NCBI GenBank assembly: GCA_020722405.1
Contig: DYKW01000058.1
Location: 1-9,619 of the forward strand
Source: Anaerolinea thermophila
Lineage (GTDB): Bacteria > Chloroflexota > Anaerolineae > Anaerolineales > DRKV01
Direction: 5' to 3'
DNA length: 9,619 nucleotides
Each line of letters opens with the position of its first letter. Position 1 is the stretch's first letter. Of this stretch, positions 1 to 5,595 are shown one piece after another. Under the pieces are notes generated by a model. That model saw only the letters and a program-made list of their open reading frames with translations. It had not been told where the DNA came from and searched no databases. The position numbers and the translations under genes were made by a program.

Positions 1-63
1 AATCTGATCTGAAAATAGATTTTCATGTTTGGTGGTGAAAATCATTTTTCATGGCGACTTCTC
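1..63 (+). repeat. Dispersed repeat R1, copy A
   Basis: This 63-bp AT-rich element recurs at 4983-5045 (7 mismatches over 63 bases) and at 9578-9619 (2 mismatches over the 42 bases visible), always in the same orientation. A degenerate copy lies at 9317-9379. It contains alternating complementary arms: GAAAAT (11-16), ATTTTCA, TGAAAAT and ATTTTTCA. The arms can pair as two small hairpins or as one central hairpin. There is no meaningful ORF. It sits just beyond the terminator of the cytochrome operon. The true left edge may lie outside the window. Its function is unknown; a MITE-like or REP-like element is possible. Confidence 0.8.
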
Positions 64-134
64 CGCAACTCTCCTGAGTTCTCTCTTTCCCGCTCAGATT
101 CGCTCCCCAGAATATGCCACGCGAGCATAACACA

Positions 135-180
135 AAACGCGGGCGACAGAGCATCCGACAACACGCCATCGCCCGCGTTT
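135..180 (-). terminator. Intrinsic terminator of the cytochrome bc operon
   Basis: A perfect 12-bp inverted repeat (AAACGCGGGCGA at 135-146, TCGCCCGCGTTT at 169-180) encloses a 22-nt loop. It starts 22 nt past the stop codon of the triheme cytochrome gene. Read on the minus strand, the GC-rich stem runs into TTTTGTGTTA, a fair U-tract. The long loop is a little unusual, but stem, position and tail all fit rho-independent termination. Confidence 0.8.
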
Positions 181-201
181 ACCCTTCTAGGGTGCATTGA
201 G

Positions 202-1668
202 CTACTGGCCGCCCCACACCGGCATGCCACTGGGCGTGCGCAGATCGATGCGTCGGCCGGTGCGCAGGTTCTTGATCCAGTTTACCTCCATGTGGTCGGG
301 GCTTTCGAAGCCTTCCAACTCAATGGGATCACCTGGCTGCAATTCGATGCCGTTTTCCGCCCACCACCAGGACGGGCCCAACATGGCGTCATGTTGCTGA
401 CCTGTGTCATCAATGAAGGTCAGGGCGTTATCGGCAATGCTGACCACCTGGCCCGTGAAGTGCAGCGTCGGGCCCACAGGCTGCTCGGATTGCGCATTGG
501 GACCGCCATTAGGACCACGGCCCTGGCCCGGCTGAATGGGATTGTTTGGATCAGGCGTGGCCCGCAGCCAGGGAGGGCCGCCCCCTTGCTCAGTGCCGCG
601 CGGGTTCTGCACCCAGGTAGCGGTGGCTTCCCATGAGCGCAGATACTGCACCAGTGCGTCCACTTCCACTGAGGTCAGCCGATCGCCAAAGGCAGGCATG
701 ATGCTGTTAGGTCGCCGCGGGCCGTAGATGACGGTGCTGGTCAGAGCGGCATCATCGTTACGACTCAGTATCTGCAGGCTGTTCAAGGCCGGCCCGCTAC
801 CGCCCTCACCATTTGCGCCGTGACAGGCCGCGCATGTGCTGGCATATAAGCGTTCTCCCAAGGCCAACATTTCCTCGGGATTGGTGGGATCGATGTGGAT
901 GGGTGCGGGAGGGATCAGTTCAATGCCCGCCTCGTTGATGACATCCCAGTTTTGCAGAAAAGCGACCAGAGACGCGATGGCATCATCATCCAATTTGTTA
1001 TTCCAGGCAGGCATCATGGTTCCCGGCACCCCTTCGCGGATGAGACGAGCCAACTCGTTGGCGCCGGTGGTGCGAGTGTCCTCGTCATTCAGAGCCGGAG
1101 CCAAGTCTGTGCCCTCACCATAGACTCCGTGACACGTGGTGCAATTCTGCGCGTAAGTGGTCAAGCCATTCGCCCAAACTTCACCATCGGGCCCGAGTGC
1201 CGTGACCTGCGCCAGCAAATCGTCGCCCACCTCGGGCACGGGCATGGCGGGTGGAATCACGCCCTGTTGGGCCGCAATCTCCGCCACCTGTCCCCAATCC
1301 ACATAGCGTAAAAACGCGACCAGTTCCTCCACCTGATAACTGTTGAAGGGACCGCCATCCTCTTCATGCCATGCGGTCATGGCCGTGCCATAGCGGCCGC
1401 GGGCGATGGTTTTGTAGAGGAAATCATAATCCGCATTGCGAATAGCGTCGGTGTTCAGGGCCGGATTAGCGCCGATGCCTTCGCCGGAGACGTCATGGCA
1501 AAGCGCGCAGTTGTCCACATACATCACCGCGCCGTCCGCCACAAAACGTTGGCGCAGGTCCTGCTGTGCGTTCTCCATACGCTGCGGCTCTTGCAGGGCG
1601 TATACGGGCAACGCCACAACCAGAATCAGCAGGCCAATGAAAACAGTCAGGGTATATTTCGTATCCAT
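202..1668 (-). CDS. Membrane-anchored triheme cytochrome c (bc complex subunit)
   Basis: A 488-aa exported c-type cytochrome. Residues 5-24 form a hydrophobic signal or anchor; VYA at 22-24 could be a signal peptidase site. Three class I cytochrome domains follow, with heme motifs CALCH (54-58), CTTCH (176-180) and CAACH (279-283). Likely distal Met ligands are M97, M219 (MMPAW) and M324 (MPAF). A Pro/Gly-rich linker (about 355-400) leads to a Trp-containing C-terminal domain (about 401-488) that I do not recognise with certainty and that looks like a small beta-barrel. The ATG is preceded by AGGAGA, which overlaps the Rieske stop codon, and only 9 nt separate the two genes. By context it takes the place of cytochrome c1/f, accepting electrons from the Rieske protein on the outer face of the membrane and passing them to an oxidase or soluble carrier. 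The heme count is seen; the electron path is inferred. Confidence 0.93.
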   Translation of the reverse strand: MDTKYTLTVFIGLLILVVALPVYALQEPQRMENAQQDLRQRFVADGAVMYVDNCALCHDVSGEGIGANPALNTDAIRNADYDFLYKTIARGRYGTAMTAWHEEDGGPFNSYQVEELVAFLRYVDWGQVAEIAAQQGVIPPAMPVPEVGDDLLAQVTALGPDGEVWANGLTTYAQNCTTCHGVYGEGTDLAPALNDEDTRTTGANELARLIREGVPGTMMPAWNNKLDDDAIASLVAFLQNWDVINEAGIELIPPAPIHIDPTNPEEMLALGERLYASTCAACHGANGEGGSGPALNSLQILSRNDDAALTSTVIYGPRRPNSIMPAFGDRLTSVEVDALVQYLRSWEATATWVQNPRGTEQGGGPPWLRATPDPNNPIQPGQGRGPNGGPNAQSEQPVGPTLHFTGQVVSIADNALTFIDDTGQQHDAMLGPSWWWAENGIELQPGDPIELEGFESPDHMEVNWIKNLRTGRRIDLRTPSGMPVWGGQ

Positions 1669-1677
1669 GCCGTTCTC

Positions 1678-2187
1678 CTATGTATACACCAGTTGCGATG
1701 ATTCGAATTCTTCGCGGGTGCGGGGTTTGGAGGTGTCCACTTTGACCACGCCATCTTCGATGATGACAAGGAAGGTATCCAGGGCACGGGGCGCGGGCGG
1801 ATTCAATATGTCGCCTAATTCGTCGAAGTGCGAGCCGTGGCAGGGGCACACAAACTGATTGAGGCCCGGATCCCAGCTCACCGAGCAACCCAAATGGGTG
1901 CAACGACGATAGACGGCCAAAAATCCGCCATCATCGGCGCGAATGAGGAAAAAACGCCCGGCCGGGAATTCGGTGATACTGCCCGGCGGAAAACTATTGA
2001 CCGGGCCAGCGGTGACCACCCCCCCGAATTCGCCCTCCAGGCTGCGTGGCTGAAGGAACATCAGGCCAACCGCGCTGATTTCCAAAACCGCCAACGCCCC
2101 CAGCGCAGCCGCGCCCAGTTTGAGGAAATTACGGCGACTCATTTGTGAATCTGGAGAAATGGAATCCATACGTGTTGAAGTTGTCAT
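1678..2187 (-). CDS. Rieske [2Fe-2S] protein of a cytochrome bc complex
   Basis: A 169-aa Rieske protein. A twin-arginine motif SRRNFLK (17-23) precedes one hydrophobic segment (about 24-45), so export by Tat with an uncleaved anchor is likely. The cluster motifs are CTHLGC (96-101) and CPCHGSHFD (114-122): ligands C96, H98, C114 and H117, with C101 and C116 placed for the stabilising disulfide. It carries electrons from quinol at the cytochrome b outer site to the cytochrome c subunit. I chose ATG 2187 because AGGAGG lies 6 nt before it and because the Tat motif then sits near the N terminus. A longer reading from 2274 would overlap cytochrome b and lacks this support. It lies between cytochrome b (68-nt gap) and the triheme cytochrome (9-nt gap), in the usual order for bc operons. 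Confidence 0.95.
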   Translation of the reverse strand: MTTSTRMDSISPDSQMSRRNFLKLGAAALGALAVLEISAVGLMFLQPRSLEGEFGGVVTAGPVNSFPPGSITEFPAGRFFLIRADDGGFLAVYRRCTHLGCSVSWDPGLNQFVCPCHGSHFDELGDILNPPAPRALDTFLVIIEDGVVKVDTSKPRTREEFESSQLVYT

Positions 2188-2255
2188 GGTCAACCTCCTG
2201 TTGATAAAGGTGTGCAATGATGAAGGGTGCGAATTGAGAGGCAACTCGTGGGTGC

Positions 2256-3593
2256 TTAGAAAGGCCAGACCCATGCCATATTGGGGCCGCGGAAGGAGAT
2301 GCCAATGAGCGTGAGAACGATGAGGCTGATGAAAAGAAAGAGAAACAAGCCCAGAGTCGCCTCACTGCGGTTCGCCTTGAGTCCTTTACGAAAAGCGCCG
2401 TAGATGACGGCCAACCCTCCCAGCGTCAACAGCAGCGGGATCAGGCCGTTGGAGATCAGGGTGGGCAGCGATGGCAGCCAGGTCGGGAAATCCACCCAGA
2501 ACTCATCCAGCAGCACCAATGTGGGGGGCAGAGCCAGCCCCAGCAGTGCAGCCACAAGTGCCACGCGTTTACCGATCCGCGAGCGGAAGTAGATGCCGAT
2601 ATCGTCCGATCTCTGCTCCCCAAAAGGAACCAATGCCAACGCAGTCAGGAGGATAGCAGGCAGCATCAGTGCGGCCAGAGGGTGCATGTGCAGCAATAAC
2701 TCTTGCAAACCCAGGAAATACCAGGCCGCCTTGGCCGGGTTGGGGGGATGTGCGGGGTTAGCCAACGCCTCCAACGGGGCCGGAACGGACATCGCCCACA
2801 GAAAAAGCCCCACAATCAACAACACAGCGGCAGCCAGTTCTATTTGTACCAGGTAAGGAATCGTGGTGAATTTCTCAACGTTCTCCTGGCATTGGGGCTG
2901 GGAAATGTCCCCATCCTTGCGGATGCGCCAGAAGTGATAGGCCATCCCCAATAAAATGAGGGGAGGAAGGAGCGCGACATGGATGGCGTAAAAATTGCGC
3001 AGCGCGACCTGACCTACTTCGCTTCCACCCAACAGAAAATGATTGATGATTCCCCCCACCAGCGGGATGTATCCTAACAGACTGGTGGCAACGGTGATAG
3101 CCCAATAGGCCAATTGGTCCCACGGCAACAGATAGCCGGTAAAATTGAAACTGATAACGAGCAGCAGCAGGAGGAGGCCGACAATCCAATTGGTTGCCCG
3201 TCCTTGTTTATAGCTGCCGGTAGAAAAGACGCGTAGCATGTGCAAGAACACCGTCACAATGAGCAGGTTAGCGGCCCAGTGGTGCACCGAACGCAACAGC
3301 GCGCCAAACATCACCTGGGTTTCCAGGTACTGGATGCTGGTGTAGGCCCGCTCCACGCTGGCATCATAGCGAAACATTAGTAAGATGCCGGTGGCGACAA
3401 GGATGACGACCAGCAATGTGGAGAGGCCGCCCAATCCCCAGGTGTAGGTGAATTTAAGGGCCGGCGCAGGCACGCGCGTCGGGTGCAAGTGCAGGATGAT
3501 GTTGTTCATCACCGCTCTCATGCGGTTGCGTTCCACCTGCCGCGGAACCGCGGGTTCCGCCCCAGCCTTCTGCTTCATATCAGTCTGTGCCAT
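2256..3593 (-). CDS. Cytochrome b of a bc complex (fused b6/subunit IV type)
   Basis: A 445-aa polytopic membrane protein joining the four-helix heme-binding half (cytochrome b6-like, about 41-235) to the subunit IV-like half (about 245-445). Heme ligands are H104/H118 and H205/H220. The 14 residues between the second pair are the b6f-type spacing; bc1 has 13. LPWDQ (156-160) is the conserved Qo-region motif. The PEWY position reads AAWY (289-292), so its glutamate is absent. The Cys that binds heme c(n) in b6f (in YCLGG) is Gly53 here, so that heme is probably missing. It oxidises quinol, likely menaquinol, at the outer face and reduces it at the inner face. ATG 3593 has AAGGAG 9 nt upstream. 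An in-frame TTG at 3650 lies inside a hairpin and was not used. It is first in the b-Rieske-cytochrome c series. Confidence 0.95.
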   Translation of the reverse strand: MAQTDMKQKAGAEPAVPRQVERNRMRAVMNNIILHLHPTRVPAPALKFTYTWGLGGLSTLLVVILVATGILLMFRYDASVERAYTSIQYLETQVMFGALLRSVHHWAANLLIVTVFLHMLRVFSTGSYKQGRATNWIVGLLLLLLVISFNFTGYLLPWDQLAYWAITVATSLLGYIPLVGGIINHFLLGGSEVGQVALRNFYAIHVALLPPLILLGMAYHFWRIRKDGDISQPQCQENVEKFTTIPYLVQIELAAAVLLIVGLFLWAMSVPAPLEALANPAHPPNPAKAAWYFLGLQELLLHMHPLAALMLPAILLTALALVPFGEQRSDDIGIYFRSRIGKRVALVAALLGLALPPTLVLLDEFWVDFPTWLPSLPTLISNGLIPLLLTLGGLAVIYGAFRKGLKANRSEATLGLFLFLFISLIVLTLIGISFRGPNMAWVWPF

Positions 3594-3621
3594 GGCGTAA
3601 ACTCCTTCAGATATGAGGTAT

Positions 3622-3660
3622 GCCAATCGGGTCGGAACACATTTTTTCAACCCGATTGGC
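3622..3660. promoter_or_regulatory. 11-bp perfect inverted repeat between DUF2202 and cytochrome b genes
   Basis: GCCAATCGGGT (3622-3632) and ACCCGATTGGC (3650-3660) are exact inverted copies around a 17-nt spacer. The element starts 30 nt after the DUF2202 stop codon and ends 28 nt before the cytochrome b ATG. Neither strand has a U-tract after the stem, so it is not a classic terminator. It could be an mRNA stem that stabilises or partly terminates the upstream message, or a protein-binding operator for the bc operon. I see no convincing -35/-10 pair beside it. Confidence 0.6.
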
Positions 3661-3690
3661 AGTGTGTGATGTCAGATGAAGATGGGGAAA

Positions 3691-4578
3691 TTAATTGTTA
3701 GGCGTAAAGGTGGGAGCATGACCGCCTTGGCCTTGACCGCCTTGACCACCCGAACCATGACCACCTTGACCCTGGCCTTGGCCGTTCTGACCCTGGCCCT
3801 GACCGTTGCTGGCCACCATAATGGCGTCGAATGTGGCTTGGTCGATGTACTGAGGCGTGTAGGACTCACCGGTCTGCTGCTGTAACGTGCCTACGAAGGC
3901 CCGCATGTGGTTCTCAGAACCGGCCAACAGGCTGCGGTACACCTGCTGGATGTCAGCGTTGCCGGTTTCGTTCACAGCCCGTTGCAAGTCGTAGATGTCC
4001 ACATCCTCGATGGTGGCGCCTACCTTGAGGGCATCGGCCAGGGACTGGCTGCCCTGCGCCACCAGTTGATCATAGAGCGCCTGCAAGTCGGGGTTGGTGA
4101 AGACACCTACCGGGTTATCGCCCACCGGATCTTCAATGCCGTAGCGGTCCAGCAAAGCGCCGACTGCATCCATGTGCTGCTGCTCGGACTGGCTGATGTT
4201 GGTGAAGACCTGTAAGTTCCATTGCTCGTCCAGGGTGAGGTAGACGTCCCGGGCCAGTTTCTCTTCCTCTCGCATGTATACGAGGTCTGCGATCTCCTGG
4301 TCATCCACCTCGCCTGCGGGAGGCAGGTTGGTGATCATGTCGGTTTGGCCACCTTGGACCTGAAGGGTTCCGCCGTTACCGGCGCCCTGGTTTCCGTACC
4401 CACCGCCTTGCTGCATAGGAGTGTTACTGGGGTTGTTTTGCTGCTGGTTCTGAACCACGGGAACGGTGTCATTAATGGGAGCGCTATCACCCGCCGAAGC
4501 AGTTGCTCCGCAGGCTGCCAACGTCAGCGCCAGGGCGCCAACAGCGATGGTTGTCAGTACGTTTTTGATGTGTTTCAT
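3691..4578 (-). CDS. DUF2202 ferritin-like domain lipoprotein
   Basis: A 295-aa lipoprotein. A short lipoprotein signal ends at LAAC (Cys23). A low-complexity Gln/Asn/Gly segment (about 40-75) leads to a DUF2202 domain (about 95-236), a four-helix ferritin-like fold. Likely metal ligands are in REEEKLARDVY (103-113), SEQQH (E132, H135), EDVD (E191) and SENH (E222, H224). The last 40 residues are a Gly/Gln tail (about 258-285) with two His, encoded by near-repetitive DNA around 3720-3815. The reaction is unknown; diiron redox chemistry or metal storage outside the membrane are the obvious options. I prefer ATG 4578, with GGAG 9 nt upstream, over ATG 4593, which has no ribosome binding site. 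It lies 97 nt upstream of the bc operon on the same strand and may be co-transcribed. A specific link to respiration is inference. Confidence 0.92.
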   Translation of the reverse strand: MKHIKNVLTTIAVGALALTLAACGATASAGDSAPINDTVPVVQNQQQNNPSNTPMQQGGGYGNQGAGNGGTLQVQGGQTDMITNLPPAGEVDDQEIADLVYMREEEKLARDVYLTLDEQWNLQVFTNISQSEQQHMDAVGALLDRYGIEDPVGDNPVGVFTNPDLQALYDQLVAQGSQSLADALKVGATIEDVDIYDLQRAVNETGNADIQQVYRSLLAGSENHMRAFVGTLQQQTGESYTPQYIDQATFDAIMVASNGQGQGQNGQGQGQGGHGSGGQGGQGQGGHAPTFTPNN

Positions 4579-4626
4579 TGTTATATTCTCCATGGTAATT
4601 GGTAAAGGTGAATATCTTTTTAATCG

Positions 4627-4667
4627 TCAAAAGATGAGTGCCATCTTTGATTTTGTCTCAGTATAAT
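4627..4667. promoter_or_regulatory. Palindrome and overlapping divergent -10-like sites upstream of the DUF2202 gene
   Basis: AAAGATG (4630-4636) and CATCTTT (4642-4648) form a 7-bp inverted repeat with a 5-nt centre, extendable to 9 bp with one bulged A. Beside it, a -10-like TATACT on the minus strand (4660-4665) overlaps a consensus TATAAT on the plus strand (4662-4667). Neither has a good -35. If the minus site is used, transcription would start near 4653 and the palindrome would lie at the start point, where a repressor would bind. This reading is inference; the palindrome is seen directly. Confidence 0.35.
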
Positions 4668-4697
4668 CGGCGATTTTGAAGAAAATAGGAAGGAGAT

Positions 4698-4778
4698 ATG
4701 AAGATTGTATGGAGATTACTGGACTCTGGCGTTTTCTTATTCGACCGCAAAATTACATGGTTTTTCGCCGTAAAGTGA
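4698..4778 (+). CDS. Possible 26-aa small protein (unrecognised)
   Basis: A short ORF reads MKIVWRLLDSGVFLF then DRKITWFFAVK and a TGA stop. It is preceded by AGGAAGGAGAT, an almost ideal ribosome binding site, and lies 30 nt downstream of a TATAAT hexamer (4662-4667). The peptide is basic and rich in aromatic and aliphatic residues, so it could associate with the membrane. It points away from the DUF2202 gene. Against it: there is no -35, the length is within chance expectation, and the DNA just beyond is repeat-rich. I do not recognise a family. Confidence 0.25.
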   Translation: MKIVWRLLDSGVFLFDRKITWFFAVK

Positions 4779-4797
4779 CTTAAAAATCTGTGTCATC

Positions 4798-4920
4798 GTA
4801 CCCGCAGGGTAAATCTGCGCCATCGTATCATCTCAAAGAGAAGGGGAAACGTCCCGAAGGTTTCCTCGAAAGGCCTAGTTGAGCCGCTCAAACCTTCACC
4901 CTGCGGGTACTTCGCGGGAC
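4798..4920. repeat. Structured inverted-repeat element
   Basis: A perfect 13-bp inverted repeat (GTACCCGCAGGGT at 4798-4810, ACCCTGCGGGTAC at 4898-4910) encloses 87 nt that contain further perfect arms: GAAGGTTT (4856-4863) with AAACCTTC (4890-4897), TTGAG with CTCAA around a CCG loop (4879-4891), and GTCCCG (4851-4856) with CGGGAC (4915-4920). Some pairings exclude others. The 8-bp and 13-bp right arms are directly adjacent, so one long interrupted stem of 21 bp can form. No ORF explains it. It may be a palindromic dispersed element or a structured RNA; the direction of any transcription is unknown. Confidence 0.6.
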
Positions 4921-4933
4921 GGTGTGCCGCCCT

Positions 4934-4955
4934 CCCCAAGTTATTGAGAAGATAC
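4934..4955 (+). repeat. Short repeat R3, copy 1
   Basis: CCCC(A/G)A(G/A)TTATTGAGA(A/G)GATAC matches 5258-5279 at 19 of 22 positions. In the second copy CTATTTCGG follows directly; here the same CTATTTCGG (4974-4982) comes after an extra 18 nt and leads straight into repeat R1. This suggests modular rearrangement. Confidence 0.6.
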
Positions 4956-4982
4956 ATCTGCGCCATCTATGGACTATTTCGG

Positions 4983-5045
4983 TATCTGATCTGAAAATAA
5001 CTTTTCATATCTGGTGGTGAAAATTATTTTTCATGGTGACTTCTC
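4983..5045 (+). repeat. Dispersed repeat R1, copy B
   Basis: This is the second full copy of the 63-bp element at 1-63, with 7 differences. The substitutions at 18-19 of the unit break part of the first small hairpin (GAAAATAACTTTTC instead of a perfect 6-bp stem), while the TGAAAA/TTTTTCA hairpin is kept. It is followed directly by module R2, as at 9317-9577. It lies upstream of the DUF2202 gene and downstream of the baeRF operon. Confidence 0.85.
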
Positions 5046-5228
5046 AAAAAGACGGGGTAACCCAAAAATCTTAACGCAATCCCCATTCTGGGGACTTAGC
5101 CGCGAAGGCGCAAGGGCAGGTGACAGGCGTCCGCCTTCAGCCTTCAGTGACCCGTGACCTGTCCTGAATATCCGACTAAACGACTATCCGACTACGCGAC
5201 TAAAAACGGCTTTTTCTTTGCGGCTCTG
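5046..5228 (+). repeat. Intergenic module R2, copy 1, with 8-bp tandem repeats
   Basis: It shares a scaffold with 9380-9577: a GGG-loop-CCC hairpin followed by AAAAAT and TTAACGCA, a GCGAAGGC segment with a downstream GCCTTC, an array of NNCGACTA units, then AAAACGGCTTTTTCTTTGC and GGCTCTG. Here the array is four units of exactly 8 bp (5171-5202). The left part (TTAACGC, AGCCGCGAAGGCGC) is complementary to the right end and the bases just beyond it (GCGGCT, GCGCCTTAGCGTTAA), which gives imperfect terminal inverted repeats. No coding potential is seen. A MITE-like or structured-RNA element is possible. Confidence 0.65.
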
Positions 5229-5257
5229 CGCCTTAGCGTTAAAATAGCAAACCACTA

Positions 5258-5288
5258 CCCCGAATTATTGAGAGGATACCTATTTCGG
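5258..5288 (+). repeat. Short repeat R3, copy 2, uninterrupted
   Basis: This matches 4934-4955 (19 of 22 bases) followed directly by CTATTTCGG, which in copy 1 is separated by 18 nt. It lies just beyond module R2 copy 1. Confidence 0.55.
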
Positions 5289-5547
5289 CTATCCGCCGGT
5301 TTCGCCAGACTCCAGTAAAAGGGATCAACGGCTGGGGGGCAAGAGAGAAAATTTCCCTCACTACATATGGAAACACCCCCCGGTCGTGCTGGCTAGGGGG
5401 TACTGCATTCCTCACAACCATCGCCGAAGACCCCATGCTCAAAAACATCGCTTTTATCCACTATCGCCAACGACACGGATGGCGTTTCACTGAAAATGAA
5501 CAAGTGTCCACGCACACCGACGCACACGGCGCAAGCCCTAAACCAAA
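5289..5547. other. Intergenic stretch without recognised genes
   Basis: I see no credible gene here. Short ORFs exist on both strands (such as ATG 5435 on plus and a minus ORF from 5448) but lack ribosome binding sites, and the plus ORF runs into the terminator stem at 5548. G- and C-runs (GGGGGG near 5335, CCCCCC near 5374, GGGGG near 5395) could pair in mutually exclusive ways. No repeat of the R1 or R2 type was found. Confidence 0.5.
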
Positions 5548-5581
5548 CCAGCATCCGCAGGGTTGATGCTACGGATGCTGG
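5548..5581 (-). terminator. Probable terminator of the dnaJ-htrA-baeRF operon
   Basis: CCAGCATCCG (5548-5557) and CGGATGCTGG (5572-5581) form a perfect 10-bp stem with a 14-nt loop. On the minus strand the stem is followed by TTTGGTTTAG, a moderate U-tract. It lies 145 nt beyond the baeRF stop codon, farther than usual, but it is the first strong stem in that direction. Confidence 0.6.
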
Positions 5582-5595
5582 GGAATTGCCCGTCC

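Larger units (their letters stand above)
4786..4967 (+). repeat. Three short direct repeats ATCTGYGYCATC
   Basis: The 12-mer occurs at 4786-4797 (ATCTGTGTCATC), 4813-4824 and 4956-4967 (both ATCTGCGCCATC). The first two are also followed by CGTA. The third lies in an 18-nt segment (4956-4973) that splits a repeat found intact at 5258-5288. They overlap or adjoin the structured element at 4798-4920. Function unknown. Confidence 0.5.

Noticed and set aside
67..80. Small hairpin AACTC-TCCT-GAGTT as a plus-strand terminator
   Set aside because: The stem is only 5 bp, the following tract is C/T mixed, and no plus-strand gene needs it.
25..636. Plus-strand ORF of 203 aa at the left end
   Set aside because: It lies mostly opposite the triheme cytochrome gene, starts inside repeat R1 and shows no domain. 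It is an antisense shadow.
895..1311. Plus-strand ORF of 138 aa
   Set aside because: It is entirely antisense to the heme-domain coding region and has no recognisable motif.
2188..2274. Longer N terminus for the Rieske protein from ATG 2274
   Set aside because: It would overlap cytochrome b, push the twin-arginine motif far inward and ignore the ideal AGGAGG before ATG 2187.
3594..3650. TTG start at 3650 for cytochrome b
   Set aside because: It sits in the inverted repeat and lacks a ribosome binding site; ATG 3593 has AAGGAG at good spacing.
4222..4605. Plus-strand ORF of 127 aa opposite the DUF2202 gene
   Set aside because: Antisense shadow of a well-supported gene; no motif.
5435..5566. 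Plus-strand ORF of 43 aa starting at ATG 5435
   Set aside because: No ribosome binding site and it runs into the 5548-5581 stem-loop.
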